Assembly: GCA_017616015.1 (NCBI GenBank)
Contig: JAFZYY010000001.1
Coordinates: 62,001 to 126,000 of the forward strand
From: Alphaproteobacteria bacterium
GTDB lineage: Bacteria; Pseudomonadota; Alphaproteobacteria; CAAGCB01; CAG-977
Direction of reading: 5' to 3'
Length of the DNA stretch: 64,000 nucleotides
The notes below the pieces were generated by a model that worked only from the letters and a program-made list of their open reading frames with translations, did no database searches and was not told where the DNA came from. Position 1 is the stretch's first letter. Each line of letters begins with the position of its first letter. Made by a program: the position numbers and the translations under genes. Positions 26,892-35,829 of this stretch are shown piece by piece.

Positions 26892-27833
26892 ATGGCCGAA
26901 ATTACAGCCGCCGCTGTTAAGGAACTGCGCGAAAAGACGGGCGCAGGCATGATGGATTGCAAAAAGGCTTTGTCCGAAGCCGCCGGAGATATTGAAAAAG
27001 CCGTTGACTGGCTGCGTAAAAAAGGCTTGGCCTCCGCCGCCAAGAAAGCCGGCCGCGTCGCTGCTCAGGGACTGGTCGCCGTCAAAACGGCCGGCAAAGA
27101 AGGCGTCGTTGTCGAAGTCAACTCTGAAACCGACTTTGTTTCCAAAAACGAATTGTTCCAGAACTTTGTCGCTTCCGCGGCGGAAATCGCTCTGAAGGGC
27201 AACGGCGATGTCGAAGCTTTGAAGACGACCGCTTTTGCCGACGGAAAAGACGTTCAGGGCGCTTTGACGGATCTGATCGCGAAGATCGGCGAAAACATGA
27301 ATCTGCGCCGCTGCGCGAAAGTTGCCGTAAATGACGGTGTCGTCGTCGGTTATATGCATGGCGCGATTGCCGACGGTCTGGGCAAAATCGGCACGTTGGT
27401 CGCTCTGGAATCGACCGGCGATAAAGCCGCTTTGGAAAAGCTGGCCAAAAATCTGGCGATGCACGTCGCCGCTGCCGCTCCTGTTTGCCTGAACGTCGCC
27501 GATGTTCCTGCGGAAATGGAAGCCCGCGAAAAGAAAGTCGTCGAAGACCAGATTAAAGAAGAACAGGCCAAGACGGGCAAGACGAAACCCGCCGAAGTCA
27601 TTGAAAAAATGATGATCGGCCGTATTCGCAAATTCCATGAAGAAATCGTTTTGAACGAACAGTTCTTCATTATGGACGACAAAAAGAAGATTAAGGACGT
27701 CATTGCGGAAGCCGCCAAAGAAATCGGCGCTCCTGTCGAGTTGAAAGCTTTCGTTCGTTTTGCTCTGGGCGAAGGCATTGAGAAAAAACAAGAGGACTTT
27801 GCGGCGGAAGTTGCTGCCGCAGCCGGTAAGTAA
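26892..27833 (+). CDS. tsf: Translation elongation factor Ts
   Basis: Exchanges GDP for GTP on EF-Tu. 313 residues, normal for the family. The N-terminal UBA-like domain contains LREKTGAGMMDCKKAL, and the core has the catalytic VVEVNSETDFVSKN segment (about residues 75-88) with the TDFV motif that inserts into EF-Tu. A dimerisation coiled-coil region follows. AAAGGAAAAA lies upstream. It is followed by a strong terminator. Confidence 0.98.
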   Translation: MAEITAAAVKELREKTGAGMMDCKKALSEAAGDIEKAVDWLRKKGLASAAKKAGRVAAQGLVAVKTAGKEGVVVEVNSETDFVSKNELFQNFVASAAEIALKGNGDVEALKTTAFADGKDVQGALTDLIAKIGENMNLRRCAKVAVNDGVVVGYMHGAIADGLGKIGTLVALESTGDKAALEKLAKNLAMHVAAAAPVCLNVADVPAEMEAREKKVVEDQIKEEQAKTGKTKPAEVIEKMMIGRIRKFHEEIVLNEQFFIMDDKKKIKDVIAEAAKEIGAPVELKAFVRFALGEGIEKKQEDFAAEVAAAAGK

Positions 27834-27847
27834 TTCAACTTTTGAAA

Positions 27848-27880
27848 CGGCGGGACGTTTTAATTCCCGCCGTTTTTTTT
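27848..27880 (+). terminator. Rho-independent terminator between tsf and pyrH
   Basis: CGGCGGGA (27848-27855) and TCCCGCCG (27865-27872) form an 8-bp GC-rich stem, followed by eight T. Only 21 bases separate the end of the T run from the pyrH ATG, too few for a full promoter, so pyrH must use read-through or a promoter within tsf. Confidence 0.88.
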
Positions 27881-27901
27881 AGAATCTTAAGGTACGATCA
27901 A

Positions 27902-28615
27902 ATGAAATATAAACGGATTCTGTTGAAACTGTCGGGCGAAGGTCTGATGGGAAATAAAAGCTTCGGGTTGGACGAAGAAATGCTCGCTTTGATTGCGCGG
28001 GAAATCAAACTGGTGCATGAAGCCGGTGTTCAGATCGCCGTGGTTATCGGGGGTGGTAATATTTTCAGAGGCTTATCCGGAGCCGCCGGCGGTATGGACA
28101 GAGTCCGCGCCGATCACATGGGCATGCTGGCAACGGTTATCAATTCTTTGGCGATGCAGGACGCTTTGGAGCGTATCGGCGTTTCCGCCCGCGTCGTTTC
28201 GGGCGTGATGATGCCGACGATTTGCGAACCGTACGTTCAGCCCAGAGTGAAAAAGAAACTGGCGGACGGCAGTGTGATTATTTTTGCGGCCGGCACGGGA
28301 AATCCGTTCTTTACCACGGATACGGGCGCGGCTTTGCGCGCAGCGGAAATGGGCTGTGAAGCGATTTTCAAGGCGACGCAGGTGGACGGCGTTTATTCCG
28401 CCGATCCGAAAAAAGACAAAAACGCTGTACGGTTTGAAAAAGTCAGTTATGATGAAGTATTGGTTAAGCAGTTAAAGGTAATGGACGCCGCCGCGATTGC
28501 TTTGGCTCGGGACAACAACATTGAAGTTGTCGTTTTTTCGATGCACGGGGAAAAAGCGTTGTATCGCGCTTTGAACGGTGAAGGCGCTTTTACCGTTATT
28601 ACTGACGCTGAATAA
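27902..28615 (+). CDS. pyrH: Uridylate kinase
   Basis: Phosphorylates UMP to UDP in the cytosol as a hexamer. 237 residues from the ATG at 27902 (MKYKRILLKLSGEGLMG). An upstream in-frame ATG at 27842 would run through the terminator hairpin and is rejected. Motifs are the Gly-rich VVIGGGNIFRG, MDRVRADHMGMLAT, and the acceptor-site AAGTGNPFFTTDTGAALRA. AAGG lies 9 bases before the start. First gene of the long pyrH-to-lpxB block. Confidence 0.97.
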   Translation: MKYKRILLKLSGEGLMGNKSFGLDEEMLALIAREIKLVHEAGVQIAVVIGGGNIFRGLSGAAGGMDRVRADHMGMLATVINSLAMQDALERIGVSARVVSGVMMPTICEPYVQPRVKKKLADGSVIIFAAGTGNPFFTTDTGAALRAAEMGCEAIFKATQVDGVYSADPKKDKNAVRFEKVSYDEVLVKQLKVMDAAAIALARDNNIEVVVFSMHGEKALYRALNGEGAFTVITDAE

Positions 28616-28627
28616 GGGAGGAAATAA

Positions 28628-29191
28628 ATGGCAGGCTTTAATGAGGTTAAACAGGACGCGCGCACGCGTATGGAAAAGACGACGGATTCTTTGAAAAAAG
28701 ATTTTTCGGGATTAAGAACGGGACGCGCTTCCACGGCTTTGTTGGACGGCATTATGGTTGAAGCTTACGGCGCGATGTCTCCTTTAGCGCAGGTCGGAAC
28801 CGTCAGTGTTCCCGAATCGCGCATGCTGTCCGTTCAGGTGTGGGATCGTTCTTTGGTTAAATCCGTGGAAAAAGCGATCCGCACTTCCGAATTGGGACTG
28901 AACCCGATGAGTGATGGTCAGTTAATCCGTATTCCCATTCCGCCGTTGAACGAAGAACGCCGCGTCGAACTGACCAAAGTTGCCGCGAAATATACGGAAC
29001 AGGCGCGCGTTGCCGTGCGCAACATTCGCCGCGATGCGATGGATTCCATTAAAAAGATGCAGAAAGACGGTGAAATTTCAGAAGACGAACAGAAAAAATA
29101 CGAAACGGAAATTCAGACGCTGACAGATTCGACAATTAAAGCAATGGACGATATGCTGAAGGCTAAAGAACAGGAAATCAAACAGATCTGA
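28628..29191 (+). CDS. frr: Ribosome recycling factor
   Basis: Splits post-termination ribosomes together with EF-G. 187 residues, the usual length, with the three-helix-bundle signature [14 protein letters not shown] near residue 23 and the conserved IPPLNEERR (about residues 104-112) and [12 protein letters not shown] helices. GGGAGGAAAT lies before the ATG. The stop shares one base with the uppS start. Confidence 0.97.
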   Translation: MAGFNEVKQDARTRMEKTTDSLKKDFSGLRTGRASTALLDGIMVEAYGAMSPLAQVGTVSVPESRMLSVQVWDRSLVKSVEKAIRTSELGLNPMSDGQLIRIPIPPLNEERRVELTKVAAKYTEQARVAVRNIRRDAMDSIKKMQKDGEISEDEQKKYETEIQTLTDSTIKAMDDMLKAKEQEIKQI

Positions 29192-29907
29192 TGAAAGAAA
29201 AACAAACGGTTCCCGTTCATGTCGCCGTCATTATGGACGGCAACGGCCGCTGGGCGAAAAAGCATAATCTGCCGCGCTCGGCCGGACATCGGGAAGGAGC
29301 TAAAGTCGTTGAAAAACTGGCGAATACCTGCTTGTCTTCGGGGGTTCGCTATTTGACTTTATTTTGTTTTTCTTCGGAAAACTGGAATCGTCCTCAGAGC
29401 GAAATAAACGCTTTGTTTTCTTTGCTGGAAGAATATCTGCAAAAAGAAGTAAAGCCGTTCCGCGAAAAAGGGATTAACTTTTCTTTTCTAGGACACACGG
29501 AGTTGTTGCCGGAAAAAATACAGCGGCAGATGGCTGAACTGGAAAAAAACAACTTGCCGCCGGAACAGGAACAAATGCGCCTGATTCTGGCAATCAGCTA
29601 CGGCGGACGGGAGGAAATCATTGACGCGGCGCGCCGTTTGGCGCAAAAGACCGCGGCCGGAGAAGTAAAGCCCGAAGAAATTGATGAAAAAACTTTCGCT
29701 TCCGTTTTGTATCTGCCGGATATTCCCGATCCCGATTTGGTAATCCGTACCAGCGGGGAAAAAAGAATCAGCAATTTTTTGTTGTGGCAGTCGGCCTATT
29801 CCGAGTACGTGTTTTTGGATACGTTATGGCCGGATTGCACCGAAAAGGATTTTAACGGGGCTTTGGACGAATATGCCGCCCGTCACCGCCGTTTCGGTAA
29901 AGTGTAA
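29191..29907 (+). CDS. uppS: Undecaprenyl diphosphate synthase
   Basis: Cis-prenyltransferase that makes the C55 carrier lipid for peptidoglycan and LPS. 238 residues. The catalytic aspartate is in VAVIMDGNGRWAKK (D16), followed by the HREGAKVV motif; the C-terminal DLVIRTSGEKRISNFLLWQ and EYVFLDTLWPD are diagnostic. Overlaps frr by one base and precedes cdsA by eight bases. Confidence 0.97.
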   Translation: MKEKQTVPVHVAVIMDGNGRWAKKHNLPRSAGHREGAKVVEKLANTCLSSGVRYLTLFCFSSENWNRPQSEINALFSLLEEYLQKEVKPFREKGINFSFLGHTELLPEKIQRQMAELEKNNLPPEQEQMRLILAISYGGREEIIDAARRLAQKTAAGEVKPEEIDEKTFASVLYLPDIPDPDLVIRTSGEKRISNFLLWQSAYSEYVFLDTLWPDCTEKDFNGALDEYAARHRRFGKV

Positions 29908-29915
29908 AAGGAGTT

Positions 29916-30701
29916 ATGATGTTAAAACAGCGAATACTTTCAGCGTGTATTTTACTGCCACTGCCTGTTTTGGCGCTTTATTTCGGGTCACCGTGGTTTG
30001 AACTGCTGTGCGCCGTTGTTTTAACGGTTATGGGCTGGGAGTGGGAAAAGCTGATTTTAAAGCGGTTCTCCGTTTTGGGAATGCTGATCGCCGTTACAGG
30101 GGTATGTAGCGTTTTCATTTTGGATTTGGATCCTCTTGTTGCCTGGATTTTGCCGGCGGTGATGACTGTTGTTTTGTATGTTGCGGCAAAAAAACAGCAG
30201 CTTGAACATAAAAAGTTGTTTGCTTTCGGCATGATTTATTCGGTTTATCCGATAGTCGCTTTGGCTTTTATGCTTCAGAATTACGGCTTTATCAGTACAA
30301 TCTGGCTGATCGGAACGGTATGGGCAATGGATACGGGCGCTTATCTGTTTGGCAAGACGATCGGCGGTCCGAAAATGTGTCCGAAAATCAGTCCGAAAAA
30401 GACGTGGGCGGGACTGATTGGCGGCATGTTGGCTTCGGCCGCATGGGGAGCCGCCTGCGCCGGTTTCGGCGGCGCTTCTTATGAGCCGGTCATGATTGTT
30501 TCGGCAGTATTGGGAGCTGTTTCTCAGGGCGGAGATTTGTTCGAGTCCTGGATTAAGCGTTATCTGGGCGTTAAGGATTCCAGTGATTTAATTCCCGGAC
30601 ACGGCGGTATTTTCGATCGTACGGACGCTTTGCTGGCCGTTGCGCCGATTGTTGTGATTATTATTGTTTTCATTTATCCGGAACTGAATTTCTGGGGGTA
30701 A
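29916..30701 (+). CDS. cdsA: Phosphatidate cytidylyltransferase
   Basis: Makes CDP-diacylglycerol from CTP and phosphatidate, the branch point of phospholipid synthesis, in the inner membrane. 261 residues with about seven to eight membrane helices. The C-terminal signature is present as GDLFESWIKRYLGVKDSS, then LIPGHGGIFDRTD, containing the metal-binding aspartates. AAGGAG precedes two adjacent ATG codons (29916 and 29919). The stop lies three bases before dxr. Confidence 0.95.
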   Translation: MMLKQRILSACILLPLPVLALYFGSPWFELLCAVVLTVMGWEWEKLILKRFSVLGMLIAVTGVCSVFILDLDPLVAWILPAVMTVVLYVAAKKQQLEHKKLFAFGMIYSVYPIVALAFMLQNYGFISTIWLIGTVWAMDTGAYLFGKTIGGPKMCPKISPKKTWAGLIGGMLASAAWGAACAGFGGASYEPVMIVSAVLGAVSQGGDLFESWIKRYLGVKDSSDLIPGHGGIFDRTDALLAVAPIVVIIIVFIYPELNFWG

Positions 30702-30704
30702 GAG

Positions 30705-31871
30705 ATGTCGGAAAAAAGTATTACGATACTGGGCTCGACCGGTTCGATCGGCAAAAATACGGTGGATATTATTCGCCGTTATCCCGAAAAGTATCGGGTA
30801 AAAGCATTGACAGGCAATCAAAACGTAGCGTTATTGGCAGAACAGGCCGTTTTGTTAAAAGCCGAAACGGTTGTTACGGCGAACAAAGCCAAGTATCAGG
30901 AATTGAAAGAACTGTTGTCCGGCACATCAATCCGCGTCGAAGCCGGCAACGAGGCGGTCGCAGCCGCGGCGGCGGAGGACGCGGACTGGACGATGTCCTC
31001 CATTGTGGGTGCGGCGGGGCTGATTCCGACGATGGAAGTGATTAAGCGCGGCAAAACGCTGGCTTTGGCGAACAAAGAAACATTGGTTTGCGCCGGCGAA
31101 ATCGTGATGAAAGCGATTAAAGAATATAAGACGACGTTGGTGCCGGTTGATTCGGAACACAGCGCGATTTTTCAGACGTTGGAAGAAAAGCACCGCGGGG
31201 CGGTCGATAGGATTTTGCTGACGGCTTCCGGCGGTCCTTTCCGTGAAAAAGATCTGGCCTTTATGGAAAACGTCACGCCGGAGCAGGCGGTGGCTCACCC
31301 GAATTGGAACATGGGCGCAAAGATTTCCGTTGATTCGGCAACGATGATGAACAAAGGGCTGGAAATTATCGAAGCCTATCATTTGTTCGGTTTTCCGGCG
31401 GAAAAAATTGAAGTGCTGGTTCACCCGCAGTCCATCGTGCACAGCGCGGTCGGCTATAAGGACGGTTCCGTCCTGGCGCATATGGGCATGCCGGATATGC
31501 GCACGCCTATTGCGTATGCTTTGGCGTATCCCGAAAGAATGGAGTCTCCGACGGCGAAACTGGACTTTACGAAAATCGCCGCTCTGACGTTTTCGCACCC
31601 CGACGAAACCCGTTTTCCGGCTTTGCGTCTGGCAAAAGAATGTCTGGCGAAGGGACAGACGGCGACGGCAATCATGAACGCCGCGAACGAAGTGGCGGTC
31701 AGTGCTTTCCTGAACAGGAAAATCGGTTTTCTGGATATTGCGCGTACGGCGGAAAAGGTTGTGAAATCTTCTTCCTTGACGCCGGTTTCTACGATTGAAG
31801 AAGTGATCGCCGCGGACGCCGAAGCGCGCGAAGCGGCTCGTCACTGTATAGAGGAAAGGATTAAAAACTAA
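30705..31871 (+). CDS. dxr: 1-deoxy-D-xylulose 5-phosphate reductoisomerase
   Basis: Second step of the MEP isoprenoid pathway, NADPH-dependent, and the target of fosmidomycin. 388 residues. The nucleotide-binding ILGSTGSIGKNTVD is at residues 8-21. The metal and substrate site is in VPVDSEHSAIFQ, followed by LTASGGPFR, HPNWNMGAKISVDSATMMNK and HPQSIVHS. It feeds precursors to uppS two genes upstream. The stop shares one base with the rseP start. Confidence 0.97.
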   Translation: MSEKSITILGSTGSIGKNTVDIIRRYPEKYRVKALTGNQNVALLAEQAVLLKAETVVTANKAKYQELKELLSGTSIRVEAGNEAVAAAAAEDADWTMSSIVGAAGLIPTMEVIKRGKTLALANKETLVCAGEIVMKAIKEYKTTLVPVDSEHSAIFQTLEEKHRGAVDRILLTASGGPFREKDLAFMENVTPEQAVAHPNWNMGAKISVDSATMMNKGLEIIEAYHLFGFPAEKIEVLVHPQSIVHSAVGYKDGSVLAHMGMPDMRTPIAYALAYPERMESPTAKLDFTKIAALTFSHPDETRFPALRLAKECLAKGQTATAIMNAANEVAVSAFLNRKIGFLDIARTAEKVVKSSSLTPVSTIEEVIAADAEAREAARHCIEERIKN

Positions 31872-32962
31872 TGTCCGCTTTATTATCTTTAGTCTATCCG
31901 GTTTCTTTTTTAATCGTTCTTTCTTTGGTCGTGATCGTGCATGAATTCGGTCATTTTTTCGCGGCGCGCCGATGCGGTGTGAAAGTTGAACAGTTCTCTT
32001 TGGGATTCGGCCGGGTTTTGTGGTCCCGCAAAGACAAAAAAGGAACGGAATGGAAAGTGTGTTTGATTCCTTTGGGCGGATACGTTCAGATGTTCGGCGA
32101 CGCGGACGCTTCCAGCGCAAAGGCGGACGAGAAAGTTAAGGATTTTACGGAAGAGGAAAAAAAGGTTTCCTTCCCGCATCAGCCGTTATGGAAAAAAGCT
32201 TTGATTTCCTTTGCCGGTCCGGCGATGAACTATATCTTTGCGATTGTTTTGCTGACGATCTTTTTATCGATTTTCGGCATTATTGTTGTTCCGCCGGTTG
32301 TTTCCGCCGTCAGCGAAGGATCCGCGGCAGAGGCCGCCGGTATTCGGAAAGACGACCGGATTTTGATGATTAACGGTGAAAAAATAAATGAGTTCAGTGA
32401 AGTCCGCCGCTTTGTTCAGCTGGACAGCGTTTTAAATATGACCGTTTTGCGCGACGGACAAGAAGTTTCTCTGACGGCGCATTTAAAACCGGAAACGGGC
32501 GGTGCCATTTTAGGCGTTCAGGCCGTTATGACGCAGGAGCATTTCCGTTCGGTCACCGTGCCGCAGGCTTTTGTTGAATCCGTTAAGGAAGCATGGGAAA
32601 TAACGGCGGACACTTTAGTGGTGTTAAAACGGATTGTATTAGGGCAGCGTTCCGCTGACGATATGCGCGGACCTTTGGGCATAGCGGAGGCTTCAGGCGA
32701 TGCGGCCAGAGGCGGCGTTATCAGTTTTATCCTGTTCATCATTCAGGTTTCGATCGGTATCGGATTGGTTAATTTATTGCCGATTCCCGTTTTGGACGGC
32801 GGCCATTTGCTGTTTTACGCGGTGGAGGCGATTATTCGCCGTCCCGTCAACGAAAAAGTGCAAAATGTGGCTCTGAACATAGGTTTAGCATTATTGCTTT
32901 GTTTGTTGATCGTGACTTCATGGAATGATATTGTCCGTATATTCGTTCGTTTGTTTCGCTAG
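31871..32962 (+). CDS. rseP: Site-2 intramembrane metalloprotease RseP
   Basis: Cleaves membrane-embedded anti-sigma factors and remnant signal peptides. 363 residues. The zinc motif HEFGH is at residues 24-28 in the first membrane helix. A PDZ domain (about residues 125-200, with VSEGSAAEAAGIRKDDRIL) follows, and the third zinc ligand is in NLLPIPVLDGGHLLF. Family proteins often have two PDZ domains; only one is evident here. It lies between dxr and bamA as in most proteobacteria. Confidence 0.95.
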   Translation: MSALLSLVYPVSFLIVLSLVVIVHEFGHFFAARRCGVKVEQFSLGFGRVLWSRKDKKGTEWKVCLIPLGGYVQMFGDADASSAKADEKVKDFTEEEKKVSFPHQPLWKKALISFAGPAMNYIFAIVLLTIFLSIFGIIVVPPVVSAVSEGSAAEAAGIRKDDRILMINGEKINEFSEVRRFVQLDSVLNMTVLRDGQEVSLTAHLKPETGGAILGVQAVMTQEHFRSVTVPQAFVESVKEAWEITADTLVVLKRIVLGQRSADDMRGPLGIAEASGDAARGGVISFILFIIQVSIGIGLVNLLPIPVLDGGHLLFYAVEAIIRRPVNEKVQNVALNIGLALLLCLLIVTSWNDIVRIFVRLFR

Positions 32963-32970
32963 GTGATTTT

Positions 32971-35238
32971 TTGAAAAAGCTGTTCGTTCTTGCGTTGGCA
33001 GGGCTGTTGTTTCCTTTTTGGTCTGCTGCGGCGACCGAAAGGAAAACCGTTGCTGAAATTGAAATCAGCGGCATTATGCGCATTGAACCGGAAACGGTTT
33101 TAACCTATCTGATGATCCGCACGGGCGATACCGTTTCGGACGAAAAGTTGGATCGGGGATTGAAGTCTCTGTTTTCGACGGGACTGTTTGCCGACGTTCG
33201 TTTATCCATGGATAAAAACGTTTTGAAAGTCGATTTGGTCGAAAATCCAATCGTGAACAGAATCGCTTTTGAGGGCAATAAAAAAATTAAAACGCAACAG
33301 TTGGAAGACGAACTGACTTTGCGGACGCGTTCGGTCTTTACGCGGTCGAAAGCTCGTCGGGATACGGAGCGTATTATTGAACTGTATAAGCGGCTCGGGC
33401 GTTATTCCGTGCAAGTGGAACCTAAAATTATCGAACGGTCTCAAAACAGACTGGACGTTGTTTTTGAAATCGACGAAGGGCAGGCGACATTTATCCGGAA
33501 AATTGATTTTATCGGCAACAAATCTTTCAGCGCGACGGAGCTGGAAGAAGAAATGCTGTCCAAAGAAAACCGTTGGTATCGGTGGTTTACGTCCATGGAT
33601 ACGTATGATCCCGACCGGTTCGCTTACGATCAGGAGCTTTTGCGCCGCTTTTATCTGCGCCACGGCTATATGGATTTTAATATTATTTCCTCTTCCGCGG
33701 AACTGTCGCCGAATCGGGAAGATTTTTATCTGACTTTGGTGATCGAGGAGGGGCCGCGCTACAAAGTGGGCGATATCAAGGTCGTTTCCGAATTGAAAGG
33801 TTTAGAAGCCGATACGGTGGCGGACGTCGTTTCCGTTAAAACGGGGAAATGGTATAACAATGTCAAAGTCGAAAACAGCGAATTGGCTTTGATTAATGCG
33901 GTCGGAGCAAAAGGTTTTCCTTTTGTCGACGTTTCTTCCGAAGCTAAAAGGCGCGAAGGGGAAAATATTGTCGATTTGACATTTAAGATCAAAGAGGGAC
34001 AGCACCTGTTTATTGATGAAATTCAAATCACGGGAAACAGTCGGACGCAAGATCGGGTGATCCGCCGCGAATTCCGGTTCGCGGAAGGGGACGCTTACAG
34101 TCCCGCCAAGATTCGTCGATCCAAACAGCGCATCGAAAATCTGAATTATTTCGACCGCGTAATGATGGACATCGATCAATCTCAGGACGCTCCCGACCGC
34201 GCTGTTTTAAAAACGGAGGTTTCCGAAAAATCGACCGGTTCTTTAAAGTTGGGCGTCGGGTGGTCTTCGTATGACGGGCCGTTGGCGGAAGTTTCTTTGC
34301 AGGAAAACAACTTTTTGGGAACGGGACGCAGATTGGGCGCTTCCGCTTCGGTGGCGGAAAAGAAAACGTTGTTTGATATCAGCTTTGTCGAGCCGTGGTT
34401 TTTGGATCGGGAATTATCTTTGGGCTTTGACGTGTTTTATCTGACGCGCAACTATTCCAGCCGAAGCTCGTACGATTCCGAAATGGTCGGTTCTTCCGTT
34501 TCTTTGAGCTGGAAATATACCGAAGAGCTGTCCCATACCGTTAAATATACCCTCAGACAGGATAAAATCATGGACGTTAAAGAGGGCGCGTCCATTTACG
34601 TGAAAGAGCAGGAAGGAAAGACAATCACCTCGATGGTCAGCCACACGCTGTTCTGGGATTATCTGGACAACCGCTATAATCCGTCCGACGGCTATTACTT
34701 TTCTTTCTCGAACGACCTGGCCGGTTTCGGCGGCGACACGCGCTATTTAAGGACGGACGCCAGCACGGGATACTATATTCCGCTGACGGATAAGTGGGTG
34801 CTGGGATTGACGTCTTCCGCCGGATATATCAAAGGCATCGGGCAGAAAGTACGCCTGAATAACCGTTATTTTCTGGGCGGATCGACGCTGCGCGGGTTTG
34901 AAGACGGCGGCGTTACGGCCAGATCGAAAGTCGGAAATGATTCTTTGGGCGGCAACTGGCAGGCGACAGCGGGGATTCAGCTGATGTTTCCGTTGGGACT
35001 GCCCAGCGAATTCGGTATGAGGGGCAAAATCTTTTCTGATTTCGGTATTGTCGGAAAACCAAGCGATTTTGATGCAACTCAGATGTGGTATTCTTCAAAA
35101 TTGCGTGGTAGTATCGGGATCGGCTTCGTATGGTCATCGCCGTTGGGGCCGATCAATGTTGACTATGCGCGTCCTTTCTTAAAGGAACGCTTTGATGAAA
35201 CGGAATATTTCCGTTTGAACTTTGGATGGGGATTTTAG
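32971..35238 (+). CDS. bamA: Outer membrane protein assembly factor BamA
   Basis: Central component of the beta-barrel assembly machine in the outer membrane. 755 residues, starting with TTG at 32971, supported by AGGTGA just upstream and by the signal peptide that follows (KKLFVLALAGLLFPFWSAAA). Five POTRA domains occupy about residues 25-415, and the 16-stranded barrel the rest. The lid-lock loop motif VRGF of the family appears as LRGFEDGG. The last residues end in an aromatic beta-signal (YFRLNFGWGF). No in-frame ATG exists near the start. Confidence 0.95.
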   Translation: MKKLFVLALAGLLFPFWSAAATERKTVAEIEISGIMRIEPETVLTYLMIRTGDTVSDEKLDRGLKSLFSTGLFADVRLSMDKNVLKVDLVENPIVNRIAFEGNKKIKTQQLEDELTLRTRSVFTRSKARRDTERIIELYKRLGRYSVQVEPKIIERSQNRLDVVFEIDEGQATFIRKIDFIGNKSFSATELEEEMLSKENRWYRWFTSMDTYDPDRFAYDQELLRRFYLRHGYMDFNIISSSAELSPNREDFYLTLVIEEGPRYKVGDIKVVSELKGLEADTVADVVSVKTGKWYNNVKVENSELALINAVGAKGFPFVDVSSEAKRREGENIVDLTFKIKEGQHLFIDEIQITGNSRTQDRVIRREFRFAEGDAYSPAKIRRSKQRIENLNYFDRVMMDIDQSQDAPDRAVLKTEVSEKSTGSLKLGVGWSSYDGPLAEVSLQENNFLGTGRRLGASASVAEKKTLFDISFVEPWFLDRELSLGFDVFYLTRNYSSRSSYDSEMVGSSVSLSWKYTEELSHTVKYTLRQDKIMDVKEGASIYVKEQEGKTITSMVSHTLFWDYLDNRYNPSDGYYFSFSNDLAGFGGDTRYLRTDASTGYYIPLTDKWVLGLTSSAGYIKGIGQKVRLNNRYFLGGSTLRGFEDGGVTARSKVGNDSLGGNWQATAGIQLMFPLGLPSEFGMRGKIFSDFGIVGKPSDFDATQMWYSSKLRGSIGIGFVWSSPLGPINVDYARPFLKERFDETEYFRLNFGWGF

Positions 35239-35240
35239 AG

Positions 35241-35816
35241 ATGAATAAAAAAATCGGACTTTCAGTCGCTTTGGCTTGTCTTTTCTTTTCCGACGCGGCA
35301 ATGGCGGAAAAAATCGGCTTTATCAATGATCCGGAATTGGCTCAGAAATCGACGGCTTTGCAGGGATTGCAGATGCAGCGCGAAAAACTGGCGGCGGTTT
35401 TAAAAGTCGATATTGAAAAAGAAGCCAAATCCATTTTGGAACAAAAACAAAAATTGGAAAAAGAAAGCGCCGAACTTTCTAAAACCGAATTGGGCAAGCG
35501 GTTGGACGAAATCGATAAAGCCGAACAGGATTTGAAAATGCGTGCTCAGGAAGCTGCGGCTGAAATGCAGAAAAACTTTATAGAAGCTGCTGTTTCCTTT
35601 AAAGAAAAAGCAATTAATCCCGTTGTCGCGGAATTGGCCAAAGAAAAAGAATTCGATGCCATTTTGAATGCGGCAAACGCTTTCTATATCCAGGAAGGAT
35701 TGGATATTACGGAAGAGGCCATTAAACGCATCAATAAAAAAATGCCGAAGATCGAACTGAAAAAAGTCTCTTTGTCCAAAGCAAAAACAGATAAAAAGTC
35801 CAAGAAATCCAAATAA
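35241..35816 (+). CDS. skp: Periplasmic chaperone OmpH/Skp
   Basis: Holds unfolded outer-membrane proteins in the periplasm on the way to BamA. 191 residues from the ATG at 35241; an in-frame codon at 35226 would overlap bamA and precede the signal peptide. The signal peptide ends at AAMA, giving mature EKIGFINDPEL, the usual start of Skp. Long coiled-coil tentacles follow, rich in Glu, Lys and Gln (residues 50-125). The strongly basic C-terminal tail, about 15 residues, is longer than in E. coli. Confidence 0.9.
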   Translation: MNKKIGLSVALACLFFSDAAMAEKIGFINDPELAQKSTALQGLQMQREKLAAVLKVDIEKEAKSILEQKQKLEKESAELSKTELGKRLDEIDKAEQDLKMRAQEAAAEMQKNFIEAAVSFKEKAINPVVAELAKEKEFDAILNAANAFYIQEGLDITEEAIKRINKKMPKIELKKVSLSKAKTDKKSKKSK

Positions 35817-35829
35817 TCGGGAGATCGGA

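Noticed and set aside
27842-27901. Longer pyrH start at 27842
   Set aside because: It would place a terminator hairpin inside the coding region; MKYKRILLKLSGE at 27902 is the normal family start.
30927-32120. Long minus-strand open frame of 397 codons across dxr and rseP
   Set aside because: It is antisense to two clearly identified genes, is extremely rich in Arg, His and Phe, and has no family motif. This is a shadow frame.
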